DNA from: JAOZHU01 sp964632845
GTDB taxonomy: Archaea; Thermoproteota; Bathyarchaeia; Bathyarchaeales; Bathycorpusculaceae
Assembly: GCA_964632845.1 (NCBI GenBank)
Contig: CAZWDU010000010.1
Span: forward strand, 9,690-73,689
Length of the DNA stretch: 64,000 nucleotides
Direction of reading: 5' to 3'
The first letter of the stretch is position 1; the number at the start of each line of letters is the position of its first letter. Of this stretch, positions 42,259-51,350 are shown piece after piece. Position numbers and translations under genes: made by a program. The notes below the pieces were generated by a model. It saw nothing but the letters and a program-made list of their open reading frames with translations, had not been told where the DNA came from and searched no databases.

Positions 42259-43540
42259 GCATTCCTCAGCAAAAAACATCAACATTTTAAACGTGAGGAT
42301 TACACACCAAACGGCACGTGTTCCCTTAATGGAAGCCGTAGCTTTCAAGGACATGAGGAGTGCGTTAAAAACCGTTCGCTCCATGGAAAACGTTGATGAG
42401 TGCGTTCTCCTTCAAACATGCAACCGAATTGAGTTTTATATTGTAAGTGACGAAGGCGAGGCTATAGCCGAGAAGGCAAAAGATTTTTTGGCGAAGAGAG
42501 CTGGAAAATTGGTTGAAGAAGCTTCTAAAGCCATAGAGTGTTCTCTGACGGGTGATTCCCTTAGACACATATTAAGACTAACCTCAGGATTAGAGTCAAT
42601 GGTGATAGGCGAGGACCAAGTTCTCAATCAGGTTTGGGACGCTTACTTAGAAGCCAAGTCTGCAAACGCCGCTGGTATAGTCCTTAAACATTTGTTCATG
42701 AGAGCAATGAGCGTAGGAAGACGCGTAAGAAGAGAAACAGGCATCAACAAAGGCGCGGTGTCAATAGGGTCGGCAGCAGTTGAACTGGCTGAATCACTGT
42801 TAGGTAAACTTGACCAAAAGAAAATCCTTGTAATGGGCGCGGGGGAGATAGGAACCCTTGTGGCTAAGGCCTTAGCTAGACGCTGTCTCAAACCCATATT
42901 CATTGCTAACCGAACATATGCCCGCGCGGTAAAATTGGCTGAGGACCTTTCGGGCAAGGCTATAAAGTTTGATAAGCTGGAAGAAACCCTCGTAAACGCA
43001 GATGTAGTTATTTGTTCTACCGCTGCACCACATTATCTGTTAACCAGAGACTTACTTTCTAAGTTTATGAAGAACCGCCAAAACAAGAATTATTTGATAA
43101 TAATTGATATTTCAAATCCTCGAAACGTCGAGGTAGCAACGCGGGAAGTAGAGAAAGTACAACTTTATGACATCGACGACCTTCAATTAATAGCCGAAAA
43201 AAACAAGCAAAAACGACAGAAAAGCATAGAAAAAGCTTCCGAAATAATAGAAAAAGAACTAATCTCGCTAAATAGAGATATAAAAATCCAGTCTGTTAGA
43301 GATATTGTTTCGTTGTTATTCTCACGTGCCGAGGAAATACGGCAAAACGAACTTGCGACGGCTCTTAATATGTTGGGGCATGTCAGTGCAAAAGAGAAAA
43401 AGATCATAGAAGATTTGACTTTCATCCTACTTAAACAAACTTATGCCCCCATAGTCGAAAATTTACGTTTAGCCGCCAAGGATGATGATAAACATTTGAT
43501 AGAGGTTGCAATCAAATTGTTCGGCTTAGAGCCAAGTTAA
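42257..43540 (+). CDS. hemA: Glutamyl-tRNA reductase
   Basis: First enzyme of the C5 pathway; it reduces the glutamate of Glu-tRNA to glutamate-1-semialdehyde. About 427 residues. The active-site cysteine is in LLQTCNRIEFYI, the NADPH-binding domain has VMGAGEIGTLVAKAL, and GEDQVLNQVWDAY and RRVRRETGINKGAVSIGSAA (split here) are family signatures. The ATG at 42257 is preferred because the ATG at 42242 lies only 7 bases after the TATA box. It leads the plus-strand operon into the corrin genes. Confidence 0.95.
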   Translation: MHSSAKNINILNVRITHQTARVPLMEAVAFKDMRSALKTVRSMENVDECVLLQTCNRIEFYIVSDEGEAIAEKAKDFLAKRAGKLVEEASKAIECSLTGDSLRHILRLTSGLESMVIGEDQVLNQVWDAYLEAKSANAAGIVLKHLFMRAMSVGRRVRRETGINKGAVSIGSAAVELAESLLGKLDQKKILVMGAGEIGTLVAKALARRCLKPIFIANRTYARAVKLAEDLSGKAIKFDKLEETLVNADVVICSTAAPHYLLTRDLLSKFMKNRQNKNYLIIIDISNPRNVEVATREVEKVQLYDIDDLQLIAEKNKQKRQKSIEKASEIIEKELISLNRDIKIQSVRDIVSLLFSRAEEIRQNELATALNMLGHVSAKEKKIIEDLTFILLKQTYAPIVENLRLAAKDDDKHLIEVAIKLFGLEPS

Positions 43541-43555
43541 GAAAGGTGAGTGTTT

Positions 43556-44620
43556 ATGGGCAAAGTTGGATTAATCATAATTGGGCACGGAAGCAAACTT
43601 CCCCATAGTAGGGACAACATTGAAAACTTAGCTGCCATCCTGCGCCAACGCTCCAAATTTTCAAACATCGAAATTGCGTTTATGGTAAGAAACACCCCCA
43701 CAATCCCTCAAGCCATAGACAGCATCACAAAAAAAGGCGTCACAACAATCATTCTGATACCCGTCTTTCTATCCCACGGCATGCACACCATACACGAAAT
43801 CCCTGAACTCATCGAAATAAAAGACCAAGAAGCCCAGCTAACAGCAAAAGGCATGCGCCTAATTTACGGCGACCCCTTAGGCTCAGATGAACGCATAGCC
43901 GACATCATTGAAGAAAAAGCGTTCCACGCCCTCAAAAAAGAAACTGCACCACGCCCTACGACCCAAGAAATGAACATGCCGAAGACTGCAAAACAAATCT
44001 ATGAAACCAGCCTAAGCCTCATTAGACCCGAAATCCGCGGAGCCCTAGAAGCCGCCCCCAAACAGCATGTTCCCATAATCGAACGCGTTGTCCACACCAC
44101 CGCCGACCCTGAATTCGCAAAACTTCTAGTCATCAGCGACGGCGCCATCACAGCAGGTGTAGCCGCCATAAAAGCAGGAGCAAAAATAGTAACTGACGTA
44201 AAAATGGTGAAAGCAGGCATCAACGAGAACCGGGTAAAAAAATTCGGCGGCAAAATCCTCAATTACCTCCATGATGAACGCGCCTCCAAAATAGCCCACA
44301 CTGAATTAACCACCCGCGCTGTTGCCGCTATGCGCTTAGCAGTAAAAGACGGCGTAAACGGTGCAGTGATACTAATCGGCAACGCGCCAACAGCAGCCTT
44401 CGAAATAGCCAGAACCGTACAACAAAACTCTGCTAAACCAGCGCTAATTATAGCCACTCCAGTAGGCTACGTGGGCGCCGCAGAATCAAAAGAAACCATC
44501 TCCAAACTACCCATACCATACATCATCATTAAAGGCAGAAAAGGCGGAAGCACACTTGCCGTGGCTATCTTTAACGCGCTACTTAACATGGCTGAAGCTA
44601 GCCTTCAAAAGGGAGACTGA
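43556..44620 (+). CDS. cbiXC: Fused sirohydrochlorin cobaltochelatase and cobalt-precorrin-8 methylmutase (CbiX-CbiC)
   Basis: A two-domain enzyme. The N-terminal 125 residues are a short CbiX chelatase with IIIGHGSKLPHS and FLSHGMHTIHEIP, whose histidines bind cobalt and act in insertion into sirohydrochlorin. After a linker, residues about 145-355 are CbiC, which migrates the C11 methyl to C12: IYETSLSLIRPE, ISDGAITAGVAAI, and ILIGNAPTAAFEIARTV. The fusion joins the first and last ring-modification steps. The ATG at 43556 follows GGTGAG; a GTG six bases earlier is possible. It is co-transcribed with hemA and cbiD. Confidence 0.93.
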   Translation: MGKVGLIIIGHGSKLPHSRDNIENLAAILRQRSKFSNIEIAFMVRNTPTIPQAIDSITKKGVTTIILIPVFLSHGMHTIHEIPELIEIKDQEAQLTAKGMRLIYGDPLGSDERIADIIEEKAFHALKKETAPRPTTQEMNMPKTAKQIYETSLSLIRPEIRGALEAAPKQHVPIIERVVHTTADPEFAKLLVISDGAITAGVAAIKAGAKIVTDVKMVKAGINENRVKKFGGKILNYLHDERASKIAHTELTTRAVAAMRLAVKDGVNGAVILIGNAPTAAFEIARTVQQNSAKPALIIATPVGYVGAAESKETISKLPIPYIIIKGRKGGSTLAVAIFNALLNMAEASLQKGD

Positions 44621-44621
44621 A

Positions 44622-45707
44622 ATGGCAAAGTTTTTGAAGTACGGTATTACTACTGGCGCGTGCGCGGCAGCCGCAGCCAAAGCCGCCCTACTGGCGTTAA
44701 CCAGCAATCCTGTTGAACGGGTTGTTATTCCCACACCAATAGGCATCCGTTTTGAGATACCTGTTAAAAGCAGCACAAAAACCACTGATGACACGGCCGT
44801 AGCCACTGTCGTGAAAGACGCAGGCGAAGACATCGACGCCACCGACAAACTCGCCATCGACGCTATCGTGAAGATAACCGACAACGGAACAATCAGCATA
44901 AACGGCGGCAAAGGCATAGGCAAAGTCACAAAACCTGGACTGCAAGTTCCAGTCGGCGAGTCAGCCATAAACCCTGTGCCCCTGCAGATGATAACCGACG
45001 CCGTCAAAGAAGCATTACCCGCAGGCAAAGGCGCTGAAGTGACAATCACCGTTCCCGCAGGCGAGCAAGTAGCTGAGAAAACGTTTAACGCGAAGCTCGG
45101 CGTAGTCGGTGGCATATCCATTCTCGGCACCACAGGCGTAGTCAAACCTTACTCGTTAGAAGCTTGCAGGCGTTCGCTAGTTCCTCAAATTGATGTTGCT
45201 CTTGCCAAGGGCTACAGTCGCGTTTTCTTTGTACCAGGTAACATCGGCGAGAGACTCACCAAGCATCTGTTCAAGGTTGCTGATGAGCAGGTTGTGCAAA
45301 CTGGCGACTTTGTAGGCTACATGCTGGATAAGGCTGTTGAGAAAGGCGTCAAAGAGATAGTGTTTCTGGGGCATTCAGGTAAGCTGGTGAAGTTGGCTGC
45401 GGGCATCTTCAACACTCATCACAAGATGGGTGACGCACGAAACGAGGTGCTTGCCGCCTACGCAGGCGCTGCTGGCGCCGACTCCGCGCTCATAACCCGA
45501 ATACTGAGTTCAAACACCACGGAAGAAGCAACTGAAATCCTCAGCAACGCAGGCTTGCTGCAGGCAACCTACGATAAAATAGCCCAGAAAATCAACTTTC
45601 GCCTTACAGAAAGAACAAAGAACAAAATCAAATTCAGTATCATAATCGTCTCGATGAGCGGGGCGGTTCTGGGAACTGACAAAAACGCCCGAGGTATGAA
45701 AACGTGA
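44622..45707 (+). CDS. cbiD: Cobalt-precorrin-5B C1-methyltransferase
   Basis: It methylates C1 in the anaerobic corrin pathway. About 361 residues from the ATG at 44622, which follows GGGAGA and begins KYGITTGACAAAAAKAAL, the diagnostic CbiD N-terminus. GGKGIGKVTKPGLQ and the late GHSGKLVKLAAGIFNTHH and ADALITRIL-type motif (ADSALITRIL) are also typical. The upstream 22 in-frame codons overlap cbiXC and are not used. It overlaps cbiE by 4 bases. Confidence 0.95.
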   Translation: MAKFLKYGITTGACAAAAAKAALLALTSNPVERVVIPTPIGIRFEIPVKSSTKTTDDTAVATVVKDAGEDIDATDKLAIDAIVKITDNGTISINGGKGIGKVTKPGLQVPVGESAINPVPLQMITDAVKEALPAGKGAEVTITVPAGEQVAEKTFNAKLGVVGGISILGTTGVVKPYSLEACRRSLVPQIDVALAKGYSRVFFVPGNIGERLTKHLFKVADEQVVQTGDFVGYMLDKAVEKGVKEIVFLGHSGKLVKLAAGIFNTHHKMGDARNEVLAAYAGAAGADSALITRILSSNTTEEATEILSNAGLLQATYDKIAQKINFRLTERTKNKIKFSIIIVSMSGAVLGTDKNARGMKT

Positions 45708-46369
45708 CCAAACTGAATATAATCGGTGTAGGTCCAGGCTCATCAGACTACGTAACCCTCGCTTCACGCAGAGCAGTGCAGGGCGCTCAGGTAGTTATTG
45801 GTGCAGAAAGAAGCTTGAGCCTTTTTGAAAGCGACATAAAAGGCGAAAGATGCAATTTAACCGCCAAAAACGTGAACGCTGTCCTCAAGTACGCGGTTGA
45901 ATCCGCTCGAAAAGGCAAAAACGTGGCTTTGCTGTCTACGGGTGACCCTGGCTTTTCAGGGCTTCTAAAGTCAATTTTGAATAGGACTCGCGGCAAAGAT
46001 GTTGCGGTGCATGTTATTCCCGGCGTGAGTTCGGTTCAGGCGTGTGCTGCTCGGCTTTGTATGTGCTGGGACTCTGTGAGCTTGTTTACTTTTCATGGTG
46101 GCGTGACCAGCGAGAAGAAGGCTGCGCTTGTTGAAGCGGTTAAGGATGGGAAAGACGTTATGCTTCTTCCCGACCCGCGGGAGTTTACTCCGCGTGATGT
46201 CGCGCTGTTCCTCATTAAAGCGGGCGTAGCTAAATCAATGTGTGTTGTAGTGTGCGAGAACTTGACGTTGGTTGATGAGAGGGTTGTTGAAGCCACTTTG
46301 GAAGAAGCGCTACAGCTTGATTTTGCTTCTCTTTGTGTGATGGTTATCAAAAATGAAAATGGTGTTTGA
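45704..46369 (+). CDS. cbiE: Cobalt-precorrin-7 C5-methyltransferase
   Basis: A tetrapyrrole methylase of 221 residues. The N-terminal IIGVGPGSSDYVTLASR is the SAM-site glycine loop, LLSTGDPGFSGLL is the central motif, and VIPGVSSVQACAARLCMCWD is typical of CbiE. CbiE works with CbiT on C5 and C15; here the two are separate genes that overlap by 17 bases, rather than fused as in bacterial CobL. Confidence 0.9.
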   Translation: MTKLNIIGVGPGSSDYVTLASRRAVQGAQVVIGAERSLSLFESDIKGERCNLTAKNVNAVLKYAVESARKGKNVALLSTGDPGFSGLLKSILNRTRGKDVAVHVIPGVSSVQACAARLCMCWDSVSLFTFHGGVTSEKKAALVEAVKDGKDVMLLPDPREFTPRDVALFLIKAGVAKSMCVVVCENLTLVDERVVEATLEEALQLDFASLCVMVIKNENGV

Positions 46370-46964
46370 AATGTGGAATTATAAGGCTCTGGGAATCCCT
46401 GATGAACTGTTCATCCATAGCGATGCGGTGCCTGGGCCCACAAAAGAGGAAATACGCATATTAACAATTGCTAAGGCGCGTCTCCGCGAGGGCGCGGTCG
46501 TTGCGGATGTGGGCTGCGGCACAGGCGGCTTGACTGTTGAAGCGGCGTTCCAAGTAGGTTCAGAAGGCAAAGTTTTCGCGTTTGATGAAGATGCAGAGGC
46601 GGTTGAGTTAACTAAGTGTAACGTTGCAAAGTTCAACGTTCAAGACAATGTTCAGGTAACGCGGGGCGTTGCGCCTGAAGCATTAGCTGATTTGCCCGAG
46701 TTGGATGCTATCCTGGTTGGCGGCAGCCAGTCGTTAAGGCAGGTGCTACAGGTTGCTTGCCGAAAATTGAAGGCGAATGGCAGGGTAGTTGTGAATGCGA
46801 TACTGCTGGAGACTGGTTGTACGGCTTTGGATGAGATTAAGAAGTTGGGGTTCAGGGATGTGGATGTTGTGCAGGTTTTTGTGGCTAAAGGTAAAGCTAT
46901 GAACGTGGGAACGATGATGCTGGCGCGGAACCCCATTACAATAATAGCAGCTACAAAAGGGTAG
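46353..46964 (+). CDS. cbiT: Cobalt-precorrin-6B C15-methyltransferase (decarboxylating)
   Basis: A Rossmann-fold methyltransferase of 203 residues: VADVGCGTGGLTVEAA is the SAM loop, KTKEEIR-type PGPTKEEIRIL precedes it, and LPELDAILVGGSQSLRQVL is motif II. It methylates C15 and removes the acetate carboxyl at C12. An ATG at 46371, which follows the cbiE stop and sits 6 bases after GGTG, may be the true start. It is one of the few non-tetrapyrrole-methylase folds in the pathway. Confidence 0.92.
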   Translation: MKMVFEMWNYKALGIPDELFIHSDAVPGPTKEEIRILTIAKARLREGAVVADVGCGTGGLTVEAAFQVGSEGKVFAFDEDAEAVELTKCNVAKFNVQDNVQVTRGVAPEALADLPELDAILVGGSQSLRQVLQVACRKLKANGRVVVNAILLETGCTALDEIKKLGFRDVDVVQVFVAKGKAMNVGTMMLARNPITIIAATKG

Positions 46965-46974
46965 GTGGAAAAGT

Positions 46975-47742
46975 TTGGAAGGAAAAGTTATCGGTATTGG
47001 TATCGGCCCTGGTGATCCTGAGCTTATCACTGTCAAGGCTGTAAAAACGCTTAAGATAGTGGATGTAATTTGCGTCCCGAAAGCTCACGCTAACAAGCGC
47101 AGCATAGCTCTTGGAATGATTAAGCAGATTCTAGAAGAACGGGAGACGCCGCCAGAAGTGCTTGAACTTGTTTTTCCGATGGCTAAGAACGAGCTTGGCG
47201 TTAAGACGCGCTGGCTTAAGAACGCTGAAATCGTGGCTGAGAAAGCGAAGGCAGGCAAAGTCGTGGCTTTCGTCACGTTGGGCGATCCGATGCTTTACAG
47301 TACCTTTTTGTATCTTTACCAAAGCGTGACTGAGGCGTACGCTGATGTGAAATTGGAGATAATTCCTGGTGTGACCTCGGTGACTGCGGCGGCTGCAAGC
47401 GCGAGGCTGCCTCTTGCTGAAAAAGGGGAAGTGGTTTCGATAGTGCCTTCTCATCTTGATTTTCAGTTGGTTGAGGAGACGGCCAGGCACGCGGATACTC
47501 TTGTTTTCATGAAGTATGCACATCAAATTAAAGAAATAGCGCCATTTTTGGAGAGGTCGGGTTTCACGGAGAATTCGGTTATCGCGGTGGTGAAGCGGTG
47601 CACTTTTCCTGAGGAGAAGGTGTTTGTTGGGCGGCTTGGAGACGTGGCAAAATGGGATATTGCAGCAGACTATTTCTCAGTGGCGATAATAAAACGAAGT
47701 GAATTTCCAGTTAACGCTAACGAGGTGATTAGTCATGAGTAA
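46975..47742 (+). CDS. cbiL: Cobalt-precorrin-2 C20-methyltransferase
   Basis: A tetrapyrrole methylase of 255 residues. GIGIGPGDPELITVKAVK is the glycine loop. ICVPKAHANKRSIAL is the C20-methylase signature that distinguishes CbiL from CbiF. VTLGDPMLYSTFLYL and EIIPGVTSVTAAAA follow. The start is TTG after GGTGGA. It overlaps cbiF by 8 bases. Confidence 0.93.
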   Translation: MEGKVIGIGIGPGDPELITVKAVKTLKIVDVICVPKAHANKRSIALGMIKQILEERETPPEVLELVFPMAKNELGVKTRWLKNAEIVAEKAKAGKVVAFVTLGDPMLYSTFLYLYQSVTEAYADVKLEIIPGVTSVTAAAASARLPLAEKGEVVSIVPSHLDFQLVEETARHADTLVFMKYAHQIKEIAPFLERSGFTENSVIAVVKRCTFPEEKVFVGRLGDVAKWDIAADYFSVAIIKRSEFPVNANEVISHE

Positions 47743-48499
47743 GATTATTTTTATCGGTGCAGGTCCTGGCGACCCTGAATTGATTACTATCAAGGGAAAG
47801 AAGTGGCTTGAAAAAGCTGATGTCGTTATTTATTCTGGTTCGCTGCTGAATCCAGCAATACTTCAGTACTGCAAGCCTGATGTTGAACTCTTCAACAGTG
47901 CTACTATGAATTTGCAGGAAGTTCTGAAAGTGATGGTTGCTGCTGTGTGGGCTGGTAGGCTTGTTGCCCGTGTGCACGATGGCGACCCGAGTTTTTATGG
48001 TGCCATACAAGAACAGATGGATTTTCTTGAAAATGAAGGGATAGACTACATGCGAATTCCAGGCGTAAGCGCTTTGCAGGGTGGAGCTGCAAGCTTAAAA
48101 CGGGAGTTGACTTTGCCGAATATTTCTCAAACGGTCATAGTCACACGTCCCGAGGGTCGGACTCCTGTGCCCGCGTCTGAAAGCATCAGCGAGTTGGCGA
48201 AGCATCAGGCTACTATGGTTATCTTCTTAGGCGTCCAGCACATTGGCTCGGTTGTGGCTGAGCTTGAAAAGGGCGGCTATGCACGGGATACGCCTGTGGC
48301 AGTGGTTTACAAGGCTACCTGGCCAGGACAAGAGAAAATCGTTAAAGGTGTAATAGGCGACATTGTCAGGAAGGTTGGGGCTGCGGGGATAACTGAAACG
48401 GCTTTAATCTTTGTGGGCAAAGTGCTGGCTCCTGAAAGCTACGATTTCTCCAAGCTTTATGACGCGTCATTCACTACGGGCTTCCGTAAGGGCGTATAA
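47735..48499 (+). CDS. cbiF: Cobalt-precorrin-4 C11-methyltransferase
   Basis: A tetrapyrrole methylase of 254 residues: IFIGAGPGDPELITIKG, then the CbiF signature VVIYSGSLLNPAIL, RVHDGDPSFYGAIQEQ and RIPGVSALQGGAASL, with MVIFLGVQHI late. It methylates C11, the step that precedes ring-lactone opening by CbiG, whose gene follows after two bases. Confidence 0.95.
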   Translation: MSKIIFIGAGPGDPELITIKGKKWLEKADVVIYSGSLLNPAILQYCKPDVELFNSATMNLQEVLKVMVAAVWAGRLVARVHDGDPSFYGAIQEQMDFLENEGIDYMRIPGVSALQGGAASLKRELTLPNISQTVIVTRPEGRTPVPASESISELAKHQATMVIFLGVQHIGSVVAELEKGGYARDTPVAVVYKATWPGQEKIVKGVIGDIVRKVGAAGITETALIFVGKVLAPESYDFSKLYDASFTTGFRKGV

Positions 48500-48501
48500 C
48501 A

Positions 48502-49587
48502 ATGTACTCTAAAGAAATAGTTGTAGCAGCCATCACCAAGCGGGGAGTTGAAACCGCGCTCAAAATCGAAAACACGCTAAACAGTTTAGGATTGCCTTGC
48601 AAGGTGTATGCACCTGAGAAATATAGCCGCGGAGGCGTTATGCCAATGGACAAGAAACTGAGCGAGTTTATCCGAAGCGTCTACGCCACAACTGACGCGA
48701 TAGTGGCTGTCATGGCAACGGGCGTAATCATCCGCGCTGTTGCGCTCTGCCTTGAAAGCAAGCTCGTTGACCCTGCCGTCGTCGGCGTTGACGTTTCTGG
48801 ACGATTTGCCATCAGCTTGCTAAGCGGGCATTACGGCGGCGCAAACGTACTGACACGGTTAATCGCTGAGGGCATCGGTGCCACACCTGTGGTTACCACT
48901 GCGTCTGACGTTATGGGCAAGCAAAGTGTTGATGAACTTGCCCGTATACTGCATTTAGCGATAGCGAATCCTGAGAGCTTGGTTGCTGTTAACGCCGCCA
49001 TAGTAAATGGGGAACGCGCGGCCCTAGTTTTGGTGGGTGACGTGAAAATTCCAGTGAACAGCATATGTGGCTACACAGTTGAGAAGGCGGAGAATGAAAC
49101 ACAAACAGTAAATATCGTAAACGGTTATGATGCAGGTGCAATAATCGCAAAAGAATGGTCCTCAACAGTGGCTTTTTCGAAGCCTGTCACCATTTTGAAG
49201 CCTAAAACCGTAGTCGTAGGGTTAGGCGCAAGAAAGGATGTTGCTGAAAGTGATGTGCTGGAAGCTGTGCATTCTGCTTTGAGACGCGTAAACTTGCCTT
49301 TAGCGCGAGTAGACCACTTGGCAACTGTTGAAATTAAGAAAACTTCATTAAACATGATGCATGCTGCGAAGAGACTGGGGCTGGTTTTCAGTTTTGTCAG
49401 CATTGATGCTCTCCGCGCACTTAAGCATGAAGAGCTTTCTCCTGATTCAAAATTGGTTGAAGAGAAAATTGGAGTTGGAGGTGTATGTGAACGAGCAGCG
49501 TTGATAACTGCGGGAAAAAATGCACACTTGATTCTGAAGAAAACGAAACTAAACAGTGTAACGGTGGCAATAGCCGAGGGCGCATAA
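48502..49587 (+). CDS. cbiG: Cobalt-precorrin-5A hydrolase
   Basis: It opens the delta-lactone of cobalt-precorrin-5A and releases acetaldehyde, a step unique to the anaerobic pathway. The 361 residues match. The N-terminal domain has VAVMATGVIIRAVALCLESK and VSGRFAISLLSGHYGGAN, and the C-terminal domain begins VVVGLGARKDVAESDV and has the GVGGVCERAAL motif. The end overlaps the beginning of the cbiH coding frame. Confidence 0.94.
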   Translation: MYSKEIVVAAITKRGVETALKIENTLNSLGLPCKVYAPEKYSRGGVMPMDKKLSEFIRSVYATTDAIVAVMATGVIIRAVALCLESKLVDPAVVGVDVSGRFAISLLSGHYGGANVLTRLIAEGIGATPVVTTASDVMGKQSVDELARILHLAIANPESLVAVNAAIVNGERAALVLVGDVKIPVNSICGYTVEKAENETQTVNIVNGYDAGAIIAKEWSSTVAFSKPVTILKPKTVVVGLGARKDVAESDVLEAVHSALRRVNLPLARVDHLATVEIKKTSLNMMHAAKRLGLVFSFVSIDALRALKHEELSPDSKLVEEKIGVGGVCERAALITAGKNAHLILKKTKLNSVTVAIAEGA

Positions 49588-50327
49588 GCATTGTAGGCAT
49601 CGGACCTGGCTCCCTTGAGCACCTGACGCCTAAAGCCCGACAAGAAATCGAAAACGCAGATGTCATTATAGGCTACGCAACGTACGTGGCGTTAATTGAA
49701 TCCTTAATCAAGAGTGGCGTTAAGACGATTGCGGGTAGCATGGGGCGTGAGGTTGACCGTGCCAGAACTGCTGTGGCAAAGGCTTTGGAGAACAAGAAAG
49801 TTGTAGTTGTCAGTAGCGGCGACGCAGGAATTTACGGCATGGCTGGTGTGGTTTTAGAAGTTGCCGCACTTGAAAACGCGCGTGTTCCCATTGATGTTGT
49901 TCCCGGCGTGACCGCGGCTACGGTTGCTGCTGCAAAGTTGGGTGCGCCGTTAGTGGATGATTTTGCCGTGATAAGCCTCAGTGACCTTTTGACGCCTTGG
50001 CGCATTATCGAGAAACGATTGGAAGCTGTTGCCGCATCTGACTTTGTAGTTGTTTTGTATAACCCTCAAAGCAAAGGGCGAACTAAACCGTTAGCCAAAG
50101 CTCACAGAATCCTGCTTAAGCATAGGTGTCCAGAAACGCCTGTTGGCATCGTTAAGAATGCGGGACGACAAGGCGAAGCAACAATTATCACCACGCTCAA
50201 GAACATGCTGGACAACAACGTGGACATGGTCACCACGATTATCATTGGAAACTCTGTAACCCGCCTTGTCAACAAGAAGATGGTAACGCCGCGAGGGTAT
50301 AGTCTTCCGAATAAAAAAGTTTTATAA
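49587..50327 (+). CDS. cbiH: Cobalt-precorrin-3 C17-methyltransferase
   Basis: A tetrapyrrole methylase that methylates C17 and contracts the ring. The conserved start SIVGIGPGSLEHLTPKAR is encoded from 49587, but the first ATG, GTG or TTG in that frame is the GTG at 49686, which would remove the SAM loop. The frame is open back to 49491 without a canonical start. VVVSSGDAGIYGMAG, VVPGVTAATVAAAKLGAP and VVLYNPQSKGRTKPL are clear CbiH motifs. The coordinates begin at the first conserved residue; the real start is unresolved (see findings). Confidence 0.88.
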   Translation, partial: SIVGIGPGSLEHLTPKARQEIENADVIIGYATYVALIESLIKSGVKTIAGSMGREVDRARTAVAKALENKKVVVVSSGDAGIYGMAGVVLEVAALENARVPIDVVPGVTAATVAAAKLGAPLVDDFAVISLSDLLTPWRIIEKRLEAVAASDFVVVLYNPQSKGRTKPLAKAHRILLKHRCPETPVGIVKNAGRQGEATIITTLKNMLDNNVDMVTTIIIGNSVTRLVNKKMVTPRGYSLPNKKVL

Positions 50328-50361
50328 CCCGTATTTTACTAAAATTCAAGTTAGGTTGAAT
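50319..50361 (+). promoter_or_regulatory. Promoter and ATTCAA palindrome of the winged-helix regulator gene
   Basis: A TATA box GTTTTATAACC (about 50319-50329) overlaps the cbiH stop. The palindrome ATTCAA-GTTAGG-TTGAAT at 50344-50361 covers the predicted transcription start, the position expected for autorepression. Related ATTCAAC half-sites occur at 52775 and 55313. Confidence 0.5.
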
Positions 50362-50366
50362 AACAT

Positions 50367-51203
50367 ATGCATGGAAAACCACAACCCCACCTCATACTAC
50401 GTGAAAAAGGCGAATTCACCAAGTTCCAAATCCTCCTAGAACTCATGCGCAACCAACCACACATAAAGCAAAAGGACATAAGCGAAGCACTCGGCATCAC
50501 AATACAAGCCGTATCAAAATACTTCAAAAAACTAGCCAACGAAGGCTTACTGGAAGCTGGATCAGAACGCGCAGACTACAGATTAACCCCAAAAGCAGTT
50601 GCGAAGCTACGCGAAGACATAAGAAACATAGAGCAATACGTCACCACAGCCAAACATGAAGTCAAAATTGAACGCGCTTGGCCAGCAATAGCAACGCGAC
50701 CAGTGAAGGCCGGCGAAGAAGTGGGCTTAGTCCTGAAAGAAGGCGTAATGTACACTATAGCCCCCGATGACGCTGCGACTGAAGCCAAAGGAACCGCCAT
50801 GATGGACGCGGAAGTAGGCGAAGATTTAGGCTTAAGAAATTTACGCGGCAAAGTAAAAGTGAAACAAGGACGAATACTGATTATTCAACTGCCCAGCATA
50901 AGAAAAGGCGGCTCCAGAAAAGCAGACTTAAAAAAAATCCGCAAGTTCTACAGAGAATTCAAGCCAGACCGAATAGGTGTCATGGGCGCCGTCGGCAGAG
51001 CCGTCCTAAACAAGCTAAGCCTCAAACCCGACCTTGAATTCGGAATCAGCCGTGCAGCCGCCATAGCAGCTTCACGAGGGCTAAACGTGCTTGTGCTGGT
51101 CGTCGGCAGAATGGTCAACCGCGTGATAGAAGAAATAGACACAATAAACATGACTACCGACACAGAAGTAACTTATGAAGTCAAAGACGGACAACTAACC
51201 TAA
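50367..51203 (+). CDS. Winged-helix transcriptional regulator linked to the corrin operon
   Basis: A 278-residue protein. The N-terminal DNA-binding domain (about 15-75) is a winged helix: QKDISEALGITIQAVSKYFKKL is a clear recognition helix, followed by the wing ERADYRLTPKAV. The remaining 200 residues form an alpha/beta sensor domain of unknown ligand (AWPAIATRPVKAGEEVGLVL and KPDRIGVMGAVGRAVLNKL). It lies directly after cbiH and before cbiB and cobD, so control of cobalamin or heme synthesis is likely, by context. I do not recognise a named family. Confidence 0.8.
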   Translation: MHGKPQPHLILREKGEFTKFQILLELMRNQPHIKQKDISEALGITIQAVSKYFKKLANEGLLEAGSERADYRLTPKAVAKLREDIRNIEQYVTTAKHEVKIERAWPAIATRPVKAGEEVGLVLKEGVMYTIAPDDAATEAKGTAMMDAEVGEDLGLRNLRGKVKVKQGRILIIQLPSIRKGGSRKADLKKIRKFYREFKPDRIGVMGAVGRAVLNKLSLKPDLEFGISRAAAIAASRGLNVLVLVVGRMVNRVIEEIDTINMTTDTEVTYEVKDGQLT

Positions 51204-51350
51204 CAAGTTCAAGCCACAACCAAAAGTAACTAACAGTAATTATATTTCAAATTTAGAGTATGAACGCTTATTAAACTTAGGCTGAGAATAATTGTTTCAG
51301 TATTTTTATCCAAGGATTAGCGTCCATTAATGCGCAAATGTTGGTTGTAG

